Source: Paenibacillus albus
Lineage (GTDB): Bacteria; Bacillota; Bacilli; Paenibacillales; Paenibacillaceae
Length of the DNA: 64,000 nucleotides
NCBI RefSeq assembly: GCF_003952225.1
Contig: NZ_CP034437.1
Coordinates: 3,734,501-3,798,500 of the forward strand
Direction of reading: 5' to 3'
Position 1 is the stretch's first letter; each line of letters begins with the position of its first letter. Both the position numbers and the translations under genes were made by a program. Of the stretch, positions 25,760 through 33,951 are shown piece after piece. Below the pieces are notes generated by a model, which was given only the letters and a program-made list of their open reading frames with translations, was not told where the DNA came from and did not search any database.

Positions 25760-26088
25760 ATGAAATTATCATCGGACATCTGTCCGAATTTCCGGAGCGC
25801 AGAAGCCGTGTTGTAAGATTAGGCAGCCTTGAGCTGGCGGTATTCAAGCAAACGGGCGGAACCGTCACGGCAATTGAGAACCGCTGCCCGCATAAGGGCG
25901 GCAAGTTGTCGGAAGGCATTGTGTGCGGAAGCCATGTGTATTGTCCGCTTCACGACTGGAAGATCAGCTTGAATGACGGGCTCGTGCAAGCTCCTGATGA
26001 TGGCTGCGTTCAGACATTCCCTGTTTACATCGACGAAAGTGGGAATGTTGTTCTGAGGATCGAGCTGAGCGAGTCGAAAGTATCCTAG
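25756..26088 (+). CDS. nirD: Assimilatory nitrite reductase small subunit (Rieske-like)
   Basis: 110 residues, normal length. ATG 25756 overlaps the nirB stop. The Rieske [2Fe-2S] pattern is present: CPHKGG and CPLHDWKI, with two Cys and two His, whereas some NirD proteins have lost these ligands. This form matches Bacillus NasE. It completes the NirBD enzyme. The hemD gene follows 15 nt later. Confidence 0.95.
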   Translation: MNEIIIGHLSEFPERRSRVVRLGSLELAVFKQTGGTVTAIENRCPHKGGKLSEGIVCGSHVYCPLHDWKISLNDGLVQAPDDGCVQTFPVYIDESGNVVLRIELSESKVS

Positions 26089-26103
26089 AGGAGGAATGCG
26101 GAC

Positions 26104-26934
26104 ATGGCGCGATTGGATGGCAAAATCATAGCGGTGACTGGTCCTCGCAAAGCCGAAGAGCTTAGTCGCATGATCGGCAAATTCGGCGGTACGGCGGTGA
26201 TCCGACCCGCCCAAGGCACGGTATTCCTCGATGATTCGCAGATCGAGCAGCAGCTGCGGGCACTCATCGATCAACCGGCCGATTGGCTCATTCTCACGAC
26301 AGGTGTCGGGACGGAAGCGCTGCTGCAAACCGCAGAGAAGCTTGGCTTGGCTGAGCCGTTCCGGGCTGCGCTTGGCAGGATGAAACTGGCGGCCCGCGGA
26401 TACAAGACGGTAAATGCCCTGCGCATGGTTGGTCTTGTGCCGGAGGTGCGCGATGAGGATGGCACAACCGCCGGTCTGATGCGGGCGTTAGACGGCTATG
26501 ATTTGCAGGACTGCCGCGTTGCGCTCCAGTTATATGGCGATCCTGCGCCGAAAATTACCGGCGAGCTGCTGCAGCGGGGGGCTGTGTGCGAGGAGCTCCT
26601 GCCTTATCGGCATATCGCTCCAGCAGACGAAGTGATCGGGCTACTGTTGCAAGAAATCGTCCGCGGCCAGGTCGACGCCGTAACGTTAACGAGCACGGTA
26701 CAGGTTCGTTATGTGATGGGCTGTGCGGAGCGTCTTGGCATGCTGGACGCGGTACGCGAAGCTTTTGCTGGCCGAGTGCTTGCGGTTGCGATTGGTAAAG
26801 TGACCGCGGAAGCGATGAGAGAAGAAGGTGTCGCGCGTGTCTTATTCCCCGAAGAGGAGCGCATGGGCAGCATGCTCGTCGCGATGAGCAAATATTACAA
26901 CGATGCCGGTGGGCAATTATTGGCTGCGAATTGA
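26104..26934 (+). CDS. hemD: Uroporphyrinogen-III synthase family protein
   Basis: 276 residues. HemD fold signatures: GKIIAVTGPRKAEELSRMI, WLILTTGVGTEALLQTAEK, LQLYGDPAPKITGELLQRGA and AVTLTSTVQVRYVM. The enzyme closes hydroxymethylbilane to uroporphyrinogen III, the branch point to siroheme. Placed directly after nirBD, it probably supplies siroheme for NirB. No SUMT methyltransferase or ferrochelatase gene is adjacent, so the rest of the branch lies elsewhere. ATG 26104 has GAGGAG upstream. The operon ends at a long terminator at 26955. Confidence 0.88.
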   Translation: MARLDGKIIAVTGPRKAEELSRMIGKFGGTAVIRPAQGTVFLDDSQIEQQLRALIDQPADWLILTTGVGTEALLQTAEKLGLAEPFRAALGRMKLAARGYKTVNALRMVGLVPEVRDEDGTTAGLMRALDGYDLQDCRVALQLYGDPAPKITGELLQRGAVCEELLPYRHIAPADEVIGLLLQEIVRGQVDAVTLTSTVQVRYVMGCAERLGMLDAVREAFAGRVLAVAIGKVTAEAMREEGVARVLFPEEERMGSMLVAMSKYYNDAGGQLLAAN

Positions 26935-26954
26935 ATTTGCGGCTATTCTCAGAG

Positions 26955-27000
26955 TGTCCGAGTAAGAAGTCTTAGGGACTTCCACTCGGGTGCTTTTTTT
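26955..27000 (+). terminator. Intrinsic terminator of nirBD-hemD
   Basis: TCCGAGT and GAAGTC pair with GACTTC and ACTCGG around TTAG, followed by a run of seven T. Confidence 0.9.
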
Positions 27001-27029
27001 ATTGTCGCGAGCCGCTCGCGGGCTCGTTG

Positions 27030-27413
27030 GGACGCTTCGCGGCGAAAAGGATTGCGAGAGCGGAAAAAGCCTCTCTCAGCACAAAAATCGCAGGAAAACC
27101 AGGGTGAGAGAGGCGGAAGCCTCTCTCACAGCCCGGAATGCGGCACTTCGCGGCGAAAAGGACTGCGAGAGCGTGAAAAGCCTCTCTCAGCACTAAAATC
27201 GCTGAAAATCCAAGCCGAGAGAGGCGAAAGCCTCTCTCACAGCCCGGAATGCGGCGCTCCGCGGCGAAAAGGACTGAGAGAGCGGAAAAAGCCTCTCTCA
27301 GTACAAAAATCGCATGAAAACCAGGGTGAGAGAGGCGAAAGCCTCTCTCACGGCCCGGAATGCGGAGCTTCGCGGCGGAAATGACTCCGAGAGCGGAAAA
27401 AGCCTCTCTCACC
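27030..27413 (+). repeat. Tandem 111-bp two-hairpin repeat, about 3.5 copies
   Basis: GCGGCG(A/G)AAA recurs at 27039, 27150, 27261 and 27372, exactly 111 bp apart. Each unit holds hairpin A, GAGAGAGGC-(GGAA or GAAA)-GCCTCTCTC (27106-27127, 27217-27238, 27328-27349), and hairpin B, a CTGMGAGAG...CTCTCTCAG stem around a CGGAAAAAGC-type loop. The array sits between the nir terminator and a GNAT gene. Because 111 is a multiple of three it creates open frames on both strands, which are not genes. Related arrays lie at 29531, 36625 and 56432. Confidence 0.92.
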
Positions 27414-27567
27414 AAATTTCCTCGACTACATAGCAGGCCCTCGCAGATATCCGTCGAAGAAATCGTCATTTTATGCTAACTTAGTAGTGTATATGGAAGT
27501 TCAAGCAATCCCATGCTGCAGGAGTCTGGTGCTGCTGCTCATATAATGAAGGAGGTTAGCGATCTCG

Positions 27568-28122
27568 ATGACGATTCATTACGCTTGGTCAGGTTCCAAA
27601 GTGAGGCTGCGTCCGGTCAGGCCGGAGGATTGGGCAGAATTTCATAACAATGATCTCGATTCCGAGAATGCGAGATTATGTGACGAGATTCATTTTCCTC
27701 GTTCGGAGGAAGGGACGGGGATTTGGGCGGTACATCAGTCTCAGAATGGTCCAGATGGCGACAATGTGTTCCTTGCGATTGCGACGCTTGACGGAACCCT
27801 CGTTGGCAGCATGAACACGATGAGCTGCAATGCGCGCACAGGGACGTTCAAATACGGAATTTCCATATTTCGTGAACACTGGCGGAACGGTTATGCCACG
27901 GATGCAGTGAAGACGGTACTTCGTTATTACTTTGAAGAGCTCCGCTATCAGAAGGTGAATGCGTCTGTGTACGCTTTTAACGACGGGTCAGTTGCGCTCC
28001 AAGAACATCTTGGATTCCAGCTGGAAGGCAAGCTTCGTAATATGATCTATACAAAAGGTCAGCATTACGACGAGTACATCTATGGCCTAACGAAGGCTGA
28101 ATTCGAACAATTATATGGTTAA
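27568..28122 (+). CDS. GNAT acetyltransferase, RimJ/RimL type
   Basis: 184 residues from ATG 27568; AAGGAGG is 12 nt upstream. VRLRPVRPEDWAEF is the usual opening of the RimJ/RimL-like group. The acetyl-CoA segment FREHWRNGYATDAVKTVLRYYFEEL and the terminal motif NDGSVALQEHLGFQLEGKLR, followed by YIYGLTKAEF, fit ribosomal-protein or small-molecule N-acetyltransferases such as SpeG. Substrate unknown. Single gene with its own terminator. Confidence 0.9.
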   Translation: MTIHYAWSGSKVRLRPVRPEDWAEFHNNDLDSENARLCDEIHFPRSEEGTGIWAVHQSQNGPDGDNVFLAIATLDGTLVGSMNTMSCNARTGTFKYGISIFREHWRNGYATDAVKTVLRYYFEELRYQKVNASVYAFNDGSVALQEHLGFQLEGKLRNMIYTKGQHYDEYIYGLTKAEFEQLYG

Positions 28123-28126
28123 GCCT

Positions 28127-28162
28127 AACAAGACTGCCGATTTAGGCAGTCTTGTTCTTTTT
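28127..28162 (+). terminator. Intrinsic terminator after GNAT gene
   Basis: A 12-bp perfect stem (28127-28138 with 28145-28156) followed by CTTTTT. Confidence 0.92.
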
Positions 28163-28235
28163 AGTCACTTGTTTGGCGTGGTGTGAGCGCGGCATAATCG
28201 AGCATATATCTATCGTGATGATCGGGGGATGACTG

Positions 28236-29504
28236 ATGCCTAAAGTAACGGCTGCGCTAATCGGAGCAGGTCAGCGAGGGGCTCGCGCGTATGGACCGTA
28301 TGGACTCGAGTTCCCGGAGGAGCTGCAGTTTGTTGCAGTAGCAGAGCTGGGTGAAGACAGGCGTATGAAGTTTCAAGAGGCACATAGCATCGCGAGCGAG
28401 AATAGCTTCGAGCAGTGGGAAGCGCTGCTGGGCGGACCGAGGCTAGCTGATGCGGTGGTGATCTGTACGCAGGATCAGCTACATTTTGAGCCGGCGAAAC
28501 GTGCGCTTGAGATGGGCTATCATGTCTTGCTTGAGAAGCCGATGGCGGCAAGCCCGGAGGAGTGCGTGCAATTAGGGGAAATTGCAGCGAAGCATGACCG
28601 AGTATTCACGATAGGCCACGTCCTGCGCTACACCGAGTTCTATAAACAACTGAAGCAGCTGCTAGTCGACGGGGCGATCGGCCGCTTGATTGCTATTCAG
28701 CATACCGAGAATGTGGAGCATCGTCATCAGGCACACAGCTTCGTTCGTGGCAATTGGCGGAACTCGGAGTCCTCCAGTCCAATGATTCTGTCCAAGAGCT
28801 GTCATGATATGGATGTGCTCCTATGGCTTGTGGATTCAGACTGTACGAAAGTGTCCTCGTTTGGGTCGCTGACTCATTTTCGCGCCGAGCATGCTCCAGT
28901 TGGAGCGCCACTTCGCTGTACGGACGGCTGTCCCGTAGAAGCTTCTTGCCCGTATTATGCGCCGAAAATGTACCTGGAGCGGGAAGACTGGGCGGGTCTC
29001 GCGATACGCAAAGTCGTCAGCGAGGATATCAGCAGGGAAGCTGTAATGCATCAATTACGAGTTGGGCCGTACGGCAGATGCGTCTACCATTGCGATAACA
29101 ATGTGGTCGATCACCAAGTCGTCAATTTGGAATTTGCGAATGAGGTGACGGTCGCATTCACGATGTGCGCTTTTACAATGGAAGGCGGCAGATCCATGAA
29201 CCTGATGGGAACCGGCGGCCAGATTCGGGCTCATATGGAGAAGAACGTGATTGAACTATCGGACTTCTCCACAGGTGAAACGAAGACGATAGCAATACAT
29301 GCGCCAGCTGAAGGTCACGGCGGCGGTGACTTCGGCTTGATGAGAGATTTCATCAAGCTTGTGAGTGAAGGCGGCAAAGAGGCAAGTCTGACAGGTGCGC
29401 AAGTATCGGTTCAGAGCCATCTGATGGCGTTCGCTGCTGAGAAGTCGCGCCTCGAGAGCCGTATCATAGATATGGAACAATACCGACGGGAACTGCTAGG
29501 GTAG
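28236..29504 (+). CDS. Gfo/Idh/MocA-family NAD(P)-dependent oxidoreductase
   Basis: 422 residues from ATG 28236 (GGGGGA about 7 nt upstream). The Rossmann loop is ALIGAGQRGARAYGPY; the catalytic Lys lies in LLEKPMAAS; the SKSCHDMDVLLWL helix provides the His/Asp pair of the family. A Cys-rich stretch (LRCTDGCPVEASCPYY, about residue 225-245) is typical of a Paenibacillus/Bacillus subgroup and could bind a metal. Members oxidise or reduce sugars and cyclitols. No transporter or regulator is adjacent, so the substrate is unknown. Confidence 0.88.
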   Translation: MPKVTAALIGAGQRGARAYGPYGLEFPEELQFVAVAELGEDRRMKFQEAHSIASENSFEQWEALLGGPRLADAVVICTQDQLHFEPAKRALEMGYHVLLEKPMAASPEECVQLGEIAAKHDRVFTIGHVLRYTEFYKQLKQLLVDGAIGRLIAIQHTENVEHRHQAHSFVRGNWRNSESSSPMILSKSCHDMDVLLWLVDSDCTKVSSFGSLTHFRAEHAPVGAPLRCTDGCPVEASCPYYAPKMYLEREDWAGLAIRKVVSEDISREAVMHQLRVGPYGRCVYHCDNNVVDHQVVNLEFANEVTVAFTMCAFTMEGGRSMNLMGTGGQIRAHMEKNVIELSDFSTGETKTIAIHAPAEGHGGGDFGLMRDFIKLVSEGGKEASLTGAQVSVQSHLMAFAAEKSRLESRIIDMEQYRRELLG

Positions 29505-29530
29505 CTAATAGTGAGGAGCGTTATAGGGAA

Positions 29531-29885
29531 CTGAGAGAGCGGAAACGGGACGCTCAGCGCGATAATCGGCCGTTTTAAGCGCCGAGCGTGCCGATATAGC
29601 ACGCTCAGAGAAAGGAACCGCCGAGATCGGCAGCTGGGCGAAGCTGAGAGTTCATAAGTCGAACTCTCAGCACGATAATCGGCCGATTGGAGCGCCGAGC
29701 GTACAAATATAGCACGCTCAGACAAGGGAACCGCCGAAATCGGCAGCTGGGCGAAGCTGAGAGTTCGTAAGTCGAACGCTCAGCGCGATAATCGGCCGAT
29801 TGTAGCTCTGAGCGTGCAAATATAGCACGCTCAGACAAGGGAACCGCCGAGACCGGCGGCTGAGCGGCGTTGAAAGCGTGTTTGT
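29531..29885 (+). repeat. Tandem 113-bp two-hairpin repeat, about 3 copies
   Basis: CTCAGCnCGATAATCGGCCG recurs at 29553, 29666 and 29779, exactly 113 bp apart. Hairpins: GAGCGTGC with GACGCTC-type arms (29584-29606; the third copy is a perfect 10-bp CTGAGCGTGC/GCACGCTCAG) and CTGAGAGTTC/GAACTCTCAG (29643-29670 region). The first element, CTGAGAGAGCGGAAACGGGA, matches hairpin B of the 111-bp family closely, so this is a diverged member of that family. Confidence 0.9.
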
Positions 29886-29892
29886 TTCTCGT

Positions 29893-30229
29893 TCATCCGC
29901 ACGCGCAAGCACCACCTACACAGCGACGTTGGACACCACTTTTAGCGCTAAGCAATCGTCTTCTTTCACACTAATTATGTACGAGAACGTACTGAACGAA
30001 TCGCTCATTCGTTCATCGATCATGAACCGTGACTGTTTTGTTACAAGGCGTGTCGGCCGTATCGTGTTTGCTGTCGAAGGCAGGCCAATATTAGGAAATT
30101 CCCCGACAGCATAAGCCAATAGCCAAATAGGTATTTAGTCCCCTAGTTCCTTATGCCTGTTTATGTATTGCGCTGATAAAGCGTATTCAATGATAGATTT
30201 TCACGAAAAAATCATATGAAATTGGAAAA
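29893..30229. other. Intergenic stretch, no supported gene
   Basis: Short open frames of 60-80 codons exist on both strands, but none has a ribosome site or recognisable sequence. Nothing else was seen apart from AT-rich sequence towards 30180-30230. Confidence 0.6.
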
Positions 30230-30278
30230 AGAGGCATGGGACATCTGCTGCGGATGAGCCCTTGTCTCTATTTTTTTT
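30230..30278 (+). terminator. Orphan intrinsic terminator
   Basis: AGAGGCATGGG (30230-30240) pairs imperfectly with CCCTTGTCTCT (30259-30269), with an inner CATC/GATG stem and eight T. No coding gene ends nearby on this strand; the last stop is over 700 bp upstream. Confidence 0.7.
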
Positions 30279-30392
30279 ATGTCTCATCGTTCGAGCAAAT
30301 TTTCAGCAGAATGCCTTTATAATGCGTAAATGTGCGGTAGATATTTTGTGACTCTATAGCAGCCGCAATGATTAAAGGGGGTACGTTGTCAT

Positions 30393-31040
30393 TTGGAAGA
30401 AATCATTCGATTAAAGCAAGAAGGGTTGTCTCAGAGGGAAATAGCAGCGCGTCTTGGAATTAGCAGCAGTAAGGTCAGGTATCATCTGGTGAAGCATGGG
30501 CTTCTGCCACAGAGCGGCCGCAGCAGCGGAAGAAAAGACGAAAATGCTGAAGTACCGGAAGTGGACTTCGCATACTTGCCGCAGACCGCAGGCCTCAATC
30601 AGGACAGGCTTGTGCTGCTCCCTAGAGATCCAGAGACCTTATATGTTTATTGGATGCTGACCGAGCGGCGTATTCGGATGATTGAACAGCATTTTCACAG
30701 TGCTTGGCACGAGCTTCCTAAATGGCTTCGGGTATATGACGTATCTTACACAGCATTCAATGGCAATAACGCCAACCGGTCATGGGATATTCAGGTGAAT
30801 AGGGATGCAGATAATTGGTTCATCAAGGGGATGTCAGCAGGAACCGTGTTCTGCGTTGATTTTGGCACGACTGCACTTGACGGCAGGTTCATTACGCTGC
30901 TCCGCTCCAATGTAGCTGAGACGCCGAGACTTCACGGCGAGTACAGCCCCGCTCAGAACGACAGTGTATGGGTAAGCAGCGAGCCAATTAAGCAGCCGGA
31001 CTGGGCTGAATCGTTCACCGGATACTCCATTGCAGAATAA
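30393..31040 (+). CDS. DUF4912 protein with N-terminal helix-turn-helix
   Basis: 215 residues from a TTG start at 30393 with AAAGGGGG about 12 nt upstream. Residues 3-35 (EIIRLKQEGLSQREIAARLGI) form a helix-turn-helix. The DUF4912 domain follows, with DRLVLLPRDPETLYVYWMLTE, WLRVYDVSYTAFNG, WFIKGMSAGTVFCVDFG. DUF4912 proteins lie next to GH57/GT4 glucan genes in Bacillota and cyanobacteria, but their role is not known; a carbohydrate-binding domain coupled to DNA binding would fit a regulator. The next gene starts 22 nt later. Confidence 0.85.
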   Translation: MEEIIRLKQEGLSQREIAARLGISSSKVRYHLVKHGLLPQSGRSSGRKDENAEVPEVDFAYLPQTAGLNQDRLVLLPRDPETLYVYWMLTERRIRMIEQHFHSAWHELPKWLRVYDVSYTAFNGNNANRSWDIQVNRDADNWFIKGMSAGTVFCVDFGTTALDGRFITLLRSNVAETPRLHGEYSPAQNDSVWVSSEPIKQPDWAESFTGYSIAE

Positions 31041-31062
31041 ACAGACGGAAAGGAAGTTTTCT

Positions 31063-33951
31063 GTGGAAAAAGGTTATCTCTCCATCGTGCTTCACGCGCA
31101 TCTGCCTTATGTGCACCATCCTGAAAGTGAACGCTATATCGAGGAACGCTGGCTTTTTGAGGCCATAACCGAAACATATATTCCGCTTCTGGACATGATG
31201 GAGGGGCTCGCTGCGGATCAAGTGGGGTTCCAGCTTACGATGTCTCTGACACCAACGCTGCTCTCCATGCTCGCAAGTCCGCTGCTGCAGGAGCGGTATG
31301 TTAAACATATGGATCAGCTCATCGAACTTGCGGTTAAAGAGATTGCTAGAGTACAAGAAGATGAAGCGCTGCTGCCAGTGGTCATGATGTATGCGGAGAA
31401 GTTCCGCCATACGCGTCGTCGCTTTGTAGAGGATTACGACTGCTGCATTATCGAGGGCTTCAAAGCGATGTCGGATCAAGGCTTCTTGGAGATCATCACC
31501 TCATCTGCTACTCATGCTTTCTTGCCATATATCCGCACGGAGCAAGCTTTGCGAGCACAGATCGAGAATGCCGTGAAGGTGCATTATGTCCACTTCGGAA
31601 AAGCGCCGCGCGGCATTTGGCTGCCGGAATGCGGGTATCGGGAGGAGCTTGATCATGTGCTTCGGGAATTCGGCATTCAGTACTTCATGACGGATAGCCA
31701 TGTGTTCCAGCACGCCAATCCATCGCCGGCTCAAGGCGTATACGCTCCGATCGTTACTCCTGGGGGCATCGCCGCATTCGCGAGGGATGAAGAAACATCG
31801 AAGCAAGTATGGAGCGCGCAGGAAGGTTATCCAGGTGACTACGATTACCGGGAATATTACCGTGATATTGGCTATGAGCTTGATATGGAATATTTGAATC
31901 CGCATCTCCCAGTAGAAGGTTTGAGATTGAATACCGGAATGAAATACTGCCGCATCACGGGCAAGCAGTCCGAGAAGCAGGTTTACAACTTAGAGTGGGC
32001 ACGCCAAAGAGCTGAGCAGCATGCAGGCAACTTCATGTTCAACCGGGAGAAACAAACGCAGCATCTGGCTGGCAACATGCACCGCAAACCGATTATCGTC
32101 GCGTCGTATGATGCGGAGCTGTTCGGCCATTGGTGGTACGAAGGACCGATGTGGCTGGAGGAGCTGTTCAGAAAGCTCGATTCCGATCAAGAGACGGTGA
32201 AGCTCTCGACGCCAGCGGCATATTTGGCAGAGTATCCGGTCAATGAACAGTGCCGTCTCGCATTCTCGACGTGGGGGAGAGGCGGTTACGGCGAAGTATG
32301 GCTGAACGATACGAATCAATGGATTTATCGTCATCTTCACAATATGGAAGAGCAGATGATCGAGCTTACAGATCGGTATCCTGTTGCTGACGAGTTGACG
32401 GGAAGGGCGCTTAATCAAGCTGCGCGCGAGCTGTTGCTGGCACAAAGCAGCGATTGGCCGTTCATTATGGATAATCGCACAATGGTAGATTACGCCATCA
32501 GACAAGTGAATAATCACGTCGGTCGTTTCACGCGACTCTATGAAATGCTGCAAAACGGATTCATAGACGAGCGCTGGCTAGCGGAGGTTGAGCTTCGAGA
32601 TAACCTATTCCCGAACTTGGATTACCGAATCTACGGCACAGGCAGATACAGAGACAACGATAGTAATTATGAGAACGATGGCAACGTTCGCGTTCAGAGC
32701 TCATCATCTGGCTTCAAAATACTTATGCTGGCGTGGGAGTATCCCCCTATGGTCGTCGGCGGTTTATCGAGGCATGTCTATGATTTGAGCCGCACGCTTG
32801 CACGTCTTGGAACCGAAGTTCACGTCGTCACTTGTCATGTGGAAGGCTACCCGGCTTATGAGTTTGAAGGCAGGGTCCATGTGCACCGTGTGCGGACCTA
32901 TCAAGCTGCGAATCTATCGTTCATGGAGTGGATCCTGCAGCTGAATCTCGCTATGACCGATTATGCATCGCATTTGATCAGCCATTATGGCGTGTTCCAG
33001 CTGATTCATGCTCATGACTGGCTGGTGAACCAAGCGGCGAAGACATTGAAGTATCAATTCGGCCTGCCGCTTGTAGCAACGATTCATGCAACCGAGCATG
33101 GCCGTAACCAAGGCATTTACACGGAGCTGCAGCATCAGATTCATCATCAGGAGTGGGAGATGACGTATGAAGCGTGGCGCGTCATCGTATGCAGCGAGTA
33201 TATGGAGAGAGAATTGCATGCGCTCTTCCAGCTGCCGGCGGATAAGCTTGATGTCATTCCTAACGGTGTAATCATAGATGATTTCCAAACCATAGCGAAT
33301 ACCTCTGAACCCGTCACACAAGGGGCTTTTGCAATGCCAGACGAGAAGATCATCTTCTATGTCGGACGGATGGTCCGAGAGAAAGGCGTCCACATCCTGC
33401 TCGAAAGTGTTCCTGCGGTGCTTGCAGCTTGTCCAGAGGCGAAGTTTGTGTTGGCGGGTAAAGGCCCGATGCTGGAGGAGCTCAAAAATCGCGCGCTCGA
33501 GCTTGGTGTTAGCGATAAAGTTTACTTCCCTGGGTTTATTGACGACGGCACAAGAAACGAGCTGTTCCGCTCAGCTTACGCGGCTGTCTTCCCGAGTCTC
33601 TACGAGCCGTTTGGCATCGTCGCGATTGAAGCGATGGCCGCGCAGCTTCCGGTAATTGTGTCCGGTGTAGGCGGGCTTGCGGAAATTGTTCAAGATGGCG
33701 AAGAAGGATATACGGTGCTTCCAGGTGATGTACAGTCGTTAAGCTCGCGGCTCATTATGATGCTGCAAGACGAATGGAACGCCAAAGCTATGGCACGAAA
33801 AGCATTCCATAAAGTAATTGATTGCTACGATTGGAATACGATCGCACGCGAGACCATCGGCATCTACCGCCGAGTCTTAGTGGAGCAAGCACAGCAGCAA
33901 ACGAGCCAGGAAGCGGCTGCCACAATTGAAATTACAGGAGGGCTACAATGA
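31063..33951 (+). CDS. GH57 (DUF1957) alpha-glucan branching enzyme fused to GT4 glycosyltransferase
   Basis: 962 residues. I chose GTG 31063 because AAGGAAG is six nt upstream; a TTG at 31030 lies inside the previous gene without a site. The N-terminal ~520 residues are GH57 with the DUF1957 domain: LSIVLHAHLPYVHHPE, catalytic Glu in GIWLPECGY, catalytic Asp in SYDAELFGHWWYEG. The remaining ~410 residues are GT4: MLAWEYPPMVVGGLSRHV (start of glycogen-synthase-like enzymes), IFYVGRMVREKGVHILLE, and SLYEPFGIVAIEAMAAQLPV. A single chain could thus extend and branch an alpha-1,4-glucan. It overlaps the next gene (ATGA), giving a tight operon with DUF4912 and the nucleotidyltransferase. Confidence 0.92.
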   Translation: MEKGYLSIVLHAHLPYVHHPESERYIEERWLFEAITETYIPLLDMMEGLAADQVGFQLTMSLTPTLLSMLASPLLQERYVKHMDQLIELAVKEIARVQEDEALLPVVMMYAEKFRHTRRRFVEDYDCCIIEGFKAMSDQGFLEIITSSATHAFLPYIRTEQALRAQIENAVKVHYVHFGKAPRGIWLPECGYREELDHVLREFGIQYFMTDSHVFQHANPSPAQGVYAPIVTPGGIAAFARDEETSKQVWSAQEGYPGDYDYREYYRDIGYELDMEYLNPHLPVEGLRLNTGMKYCRITGKQSEKQVYNLEWARQRAEQHAGNFMFNREKQTQHLAGNMHRKPIIVASYDAELFGHWWYEGPMWLEELFRKLDSDQETVKLSTPAAYLAEYPVNEQCRLAFSTWGRGGYGEVWLNDTNQWIYRHLHNMEEQMIELTDRYPVADELTGRALNQAARELLLAQSSDWPFIMDNRTMVDYAIRQVNNHVGRFTRLYEMLQNGFIDERWLAEVELRDNLFPNLDYRIYGTGRYRDNDSNYENDGNVRVQSSSSGFKILMLAWEYPPMVVGGLSRHVYDLSRTLARLGTEVHVVTCHVEGYPAYEFEGRVHVHRVRTYQAANLSFMEWILQLNLAMTDYASHLISHYGVFQLIHAHDWLVNQAAKTLKYQFGLPLVATIHATEHGRNQGIYTELQHQIHHQEWEMTYEAWRVIVCSEYMERELHALFQLPADKLDVIPNGVIIDDFQTIANTSEPVTQGAFAMPDEKIIFYVGRMVREKGVHILLESVPAVLAACPEAKFVLAGKGPMLEELKNRALELGVSDKVYFPGFIDDGTRNELFRSAYAAVFPSLYEPFGIVAIEAMAAQLPVIVSGVGGLAEIVQDGEEGYTVLPGDVQSLSSRLIMMLQDEWNAKAMARKAFHKVIDCYDWNTIARETIGIYRRVLVEQAQQQTSQEAAATIEITGGLQ

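Noticed and set aside
27030-27413. CRISPR array
   Set aside because: Units are 111 bp with no unique spacers; there are no cas genes.
26999-27469. Long open frames on both strands across the 27-kb array
   Set aside because: They arise because the 111-bp repeat is a multiple of three. No ribosome site, and the peptides are simply repeated.
29878-30114. 78-codon open frame after the 113-bp array, and its antisense partner
   Set aside because: No ribosome site and no recognisable sequence on either strand.
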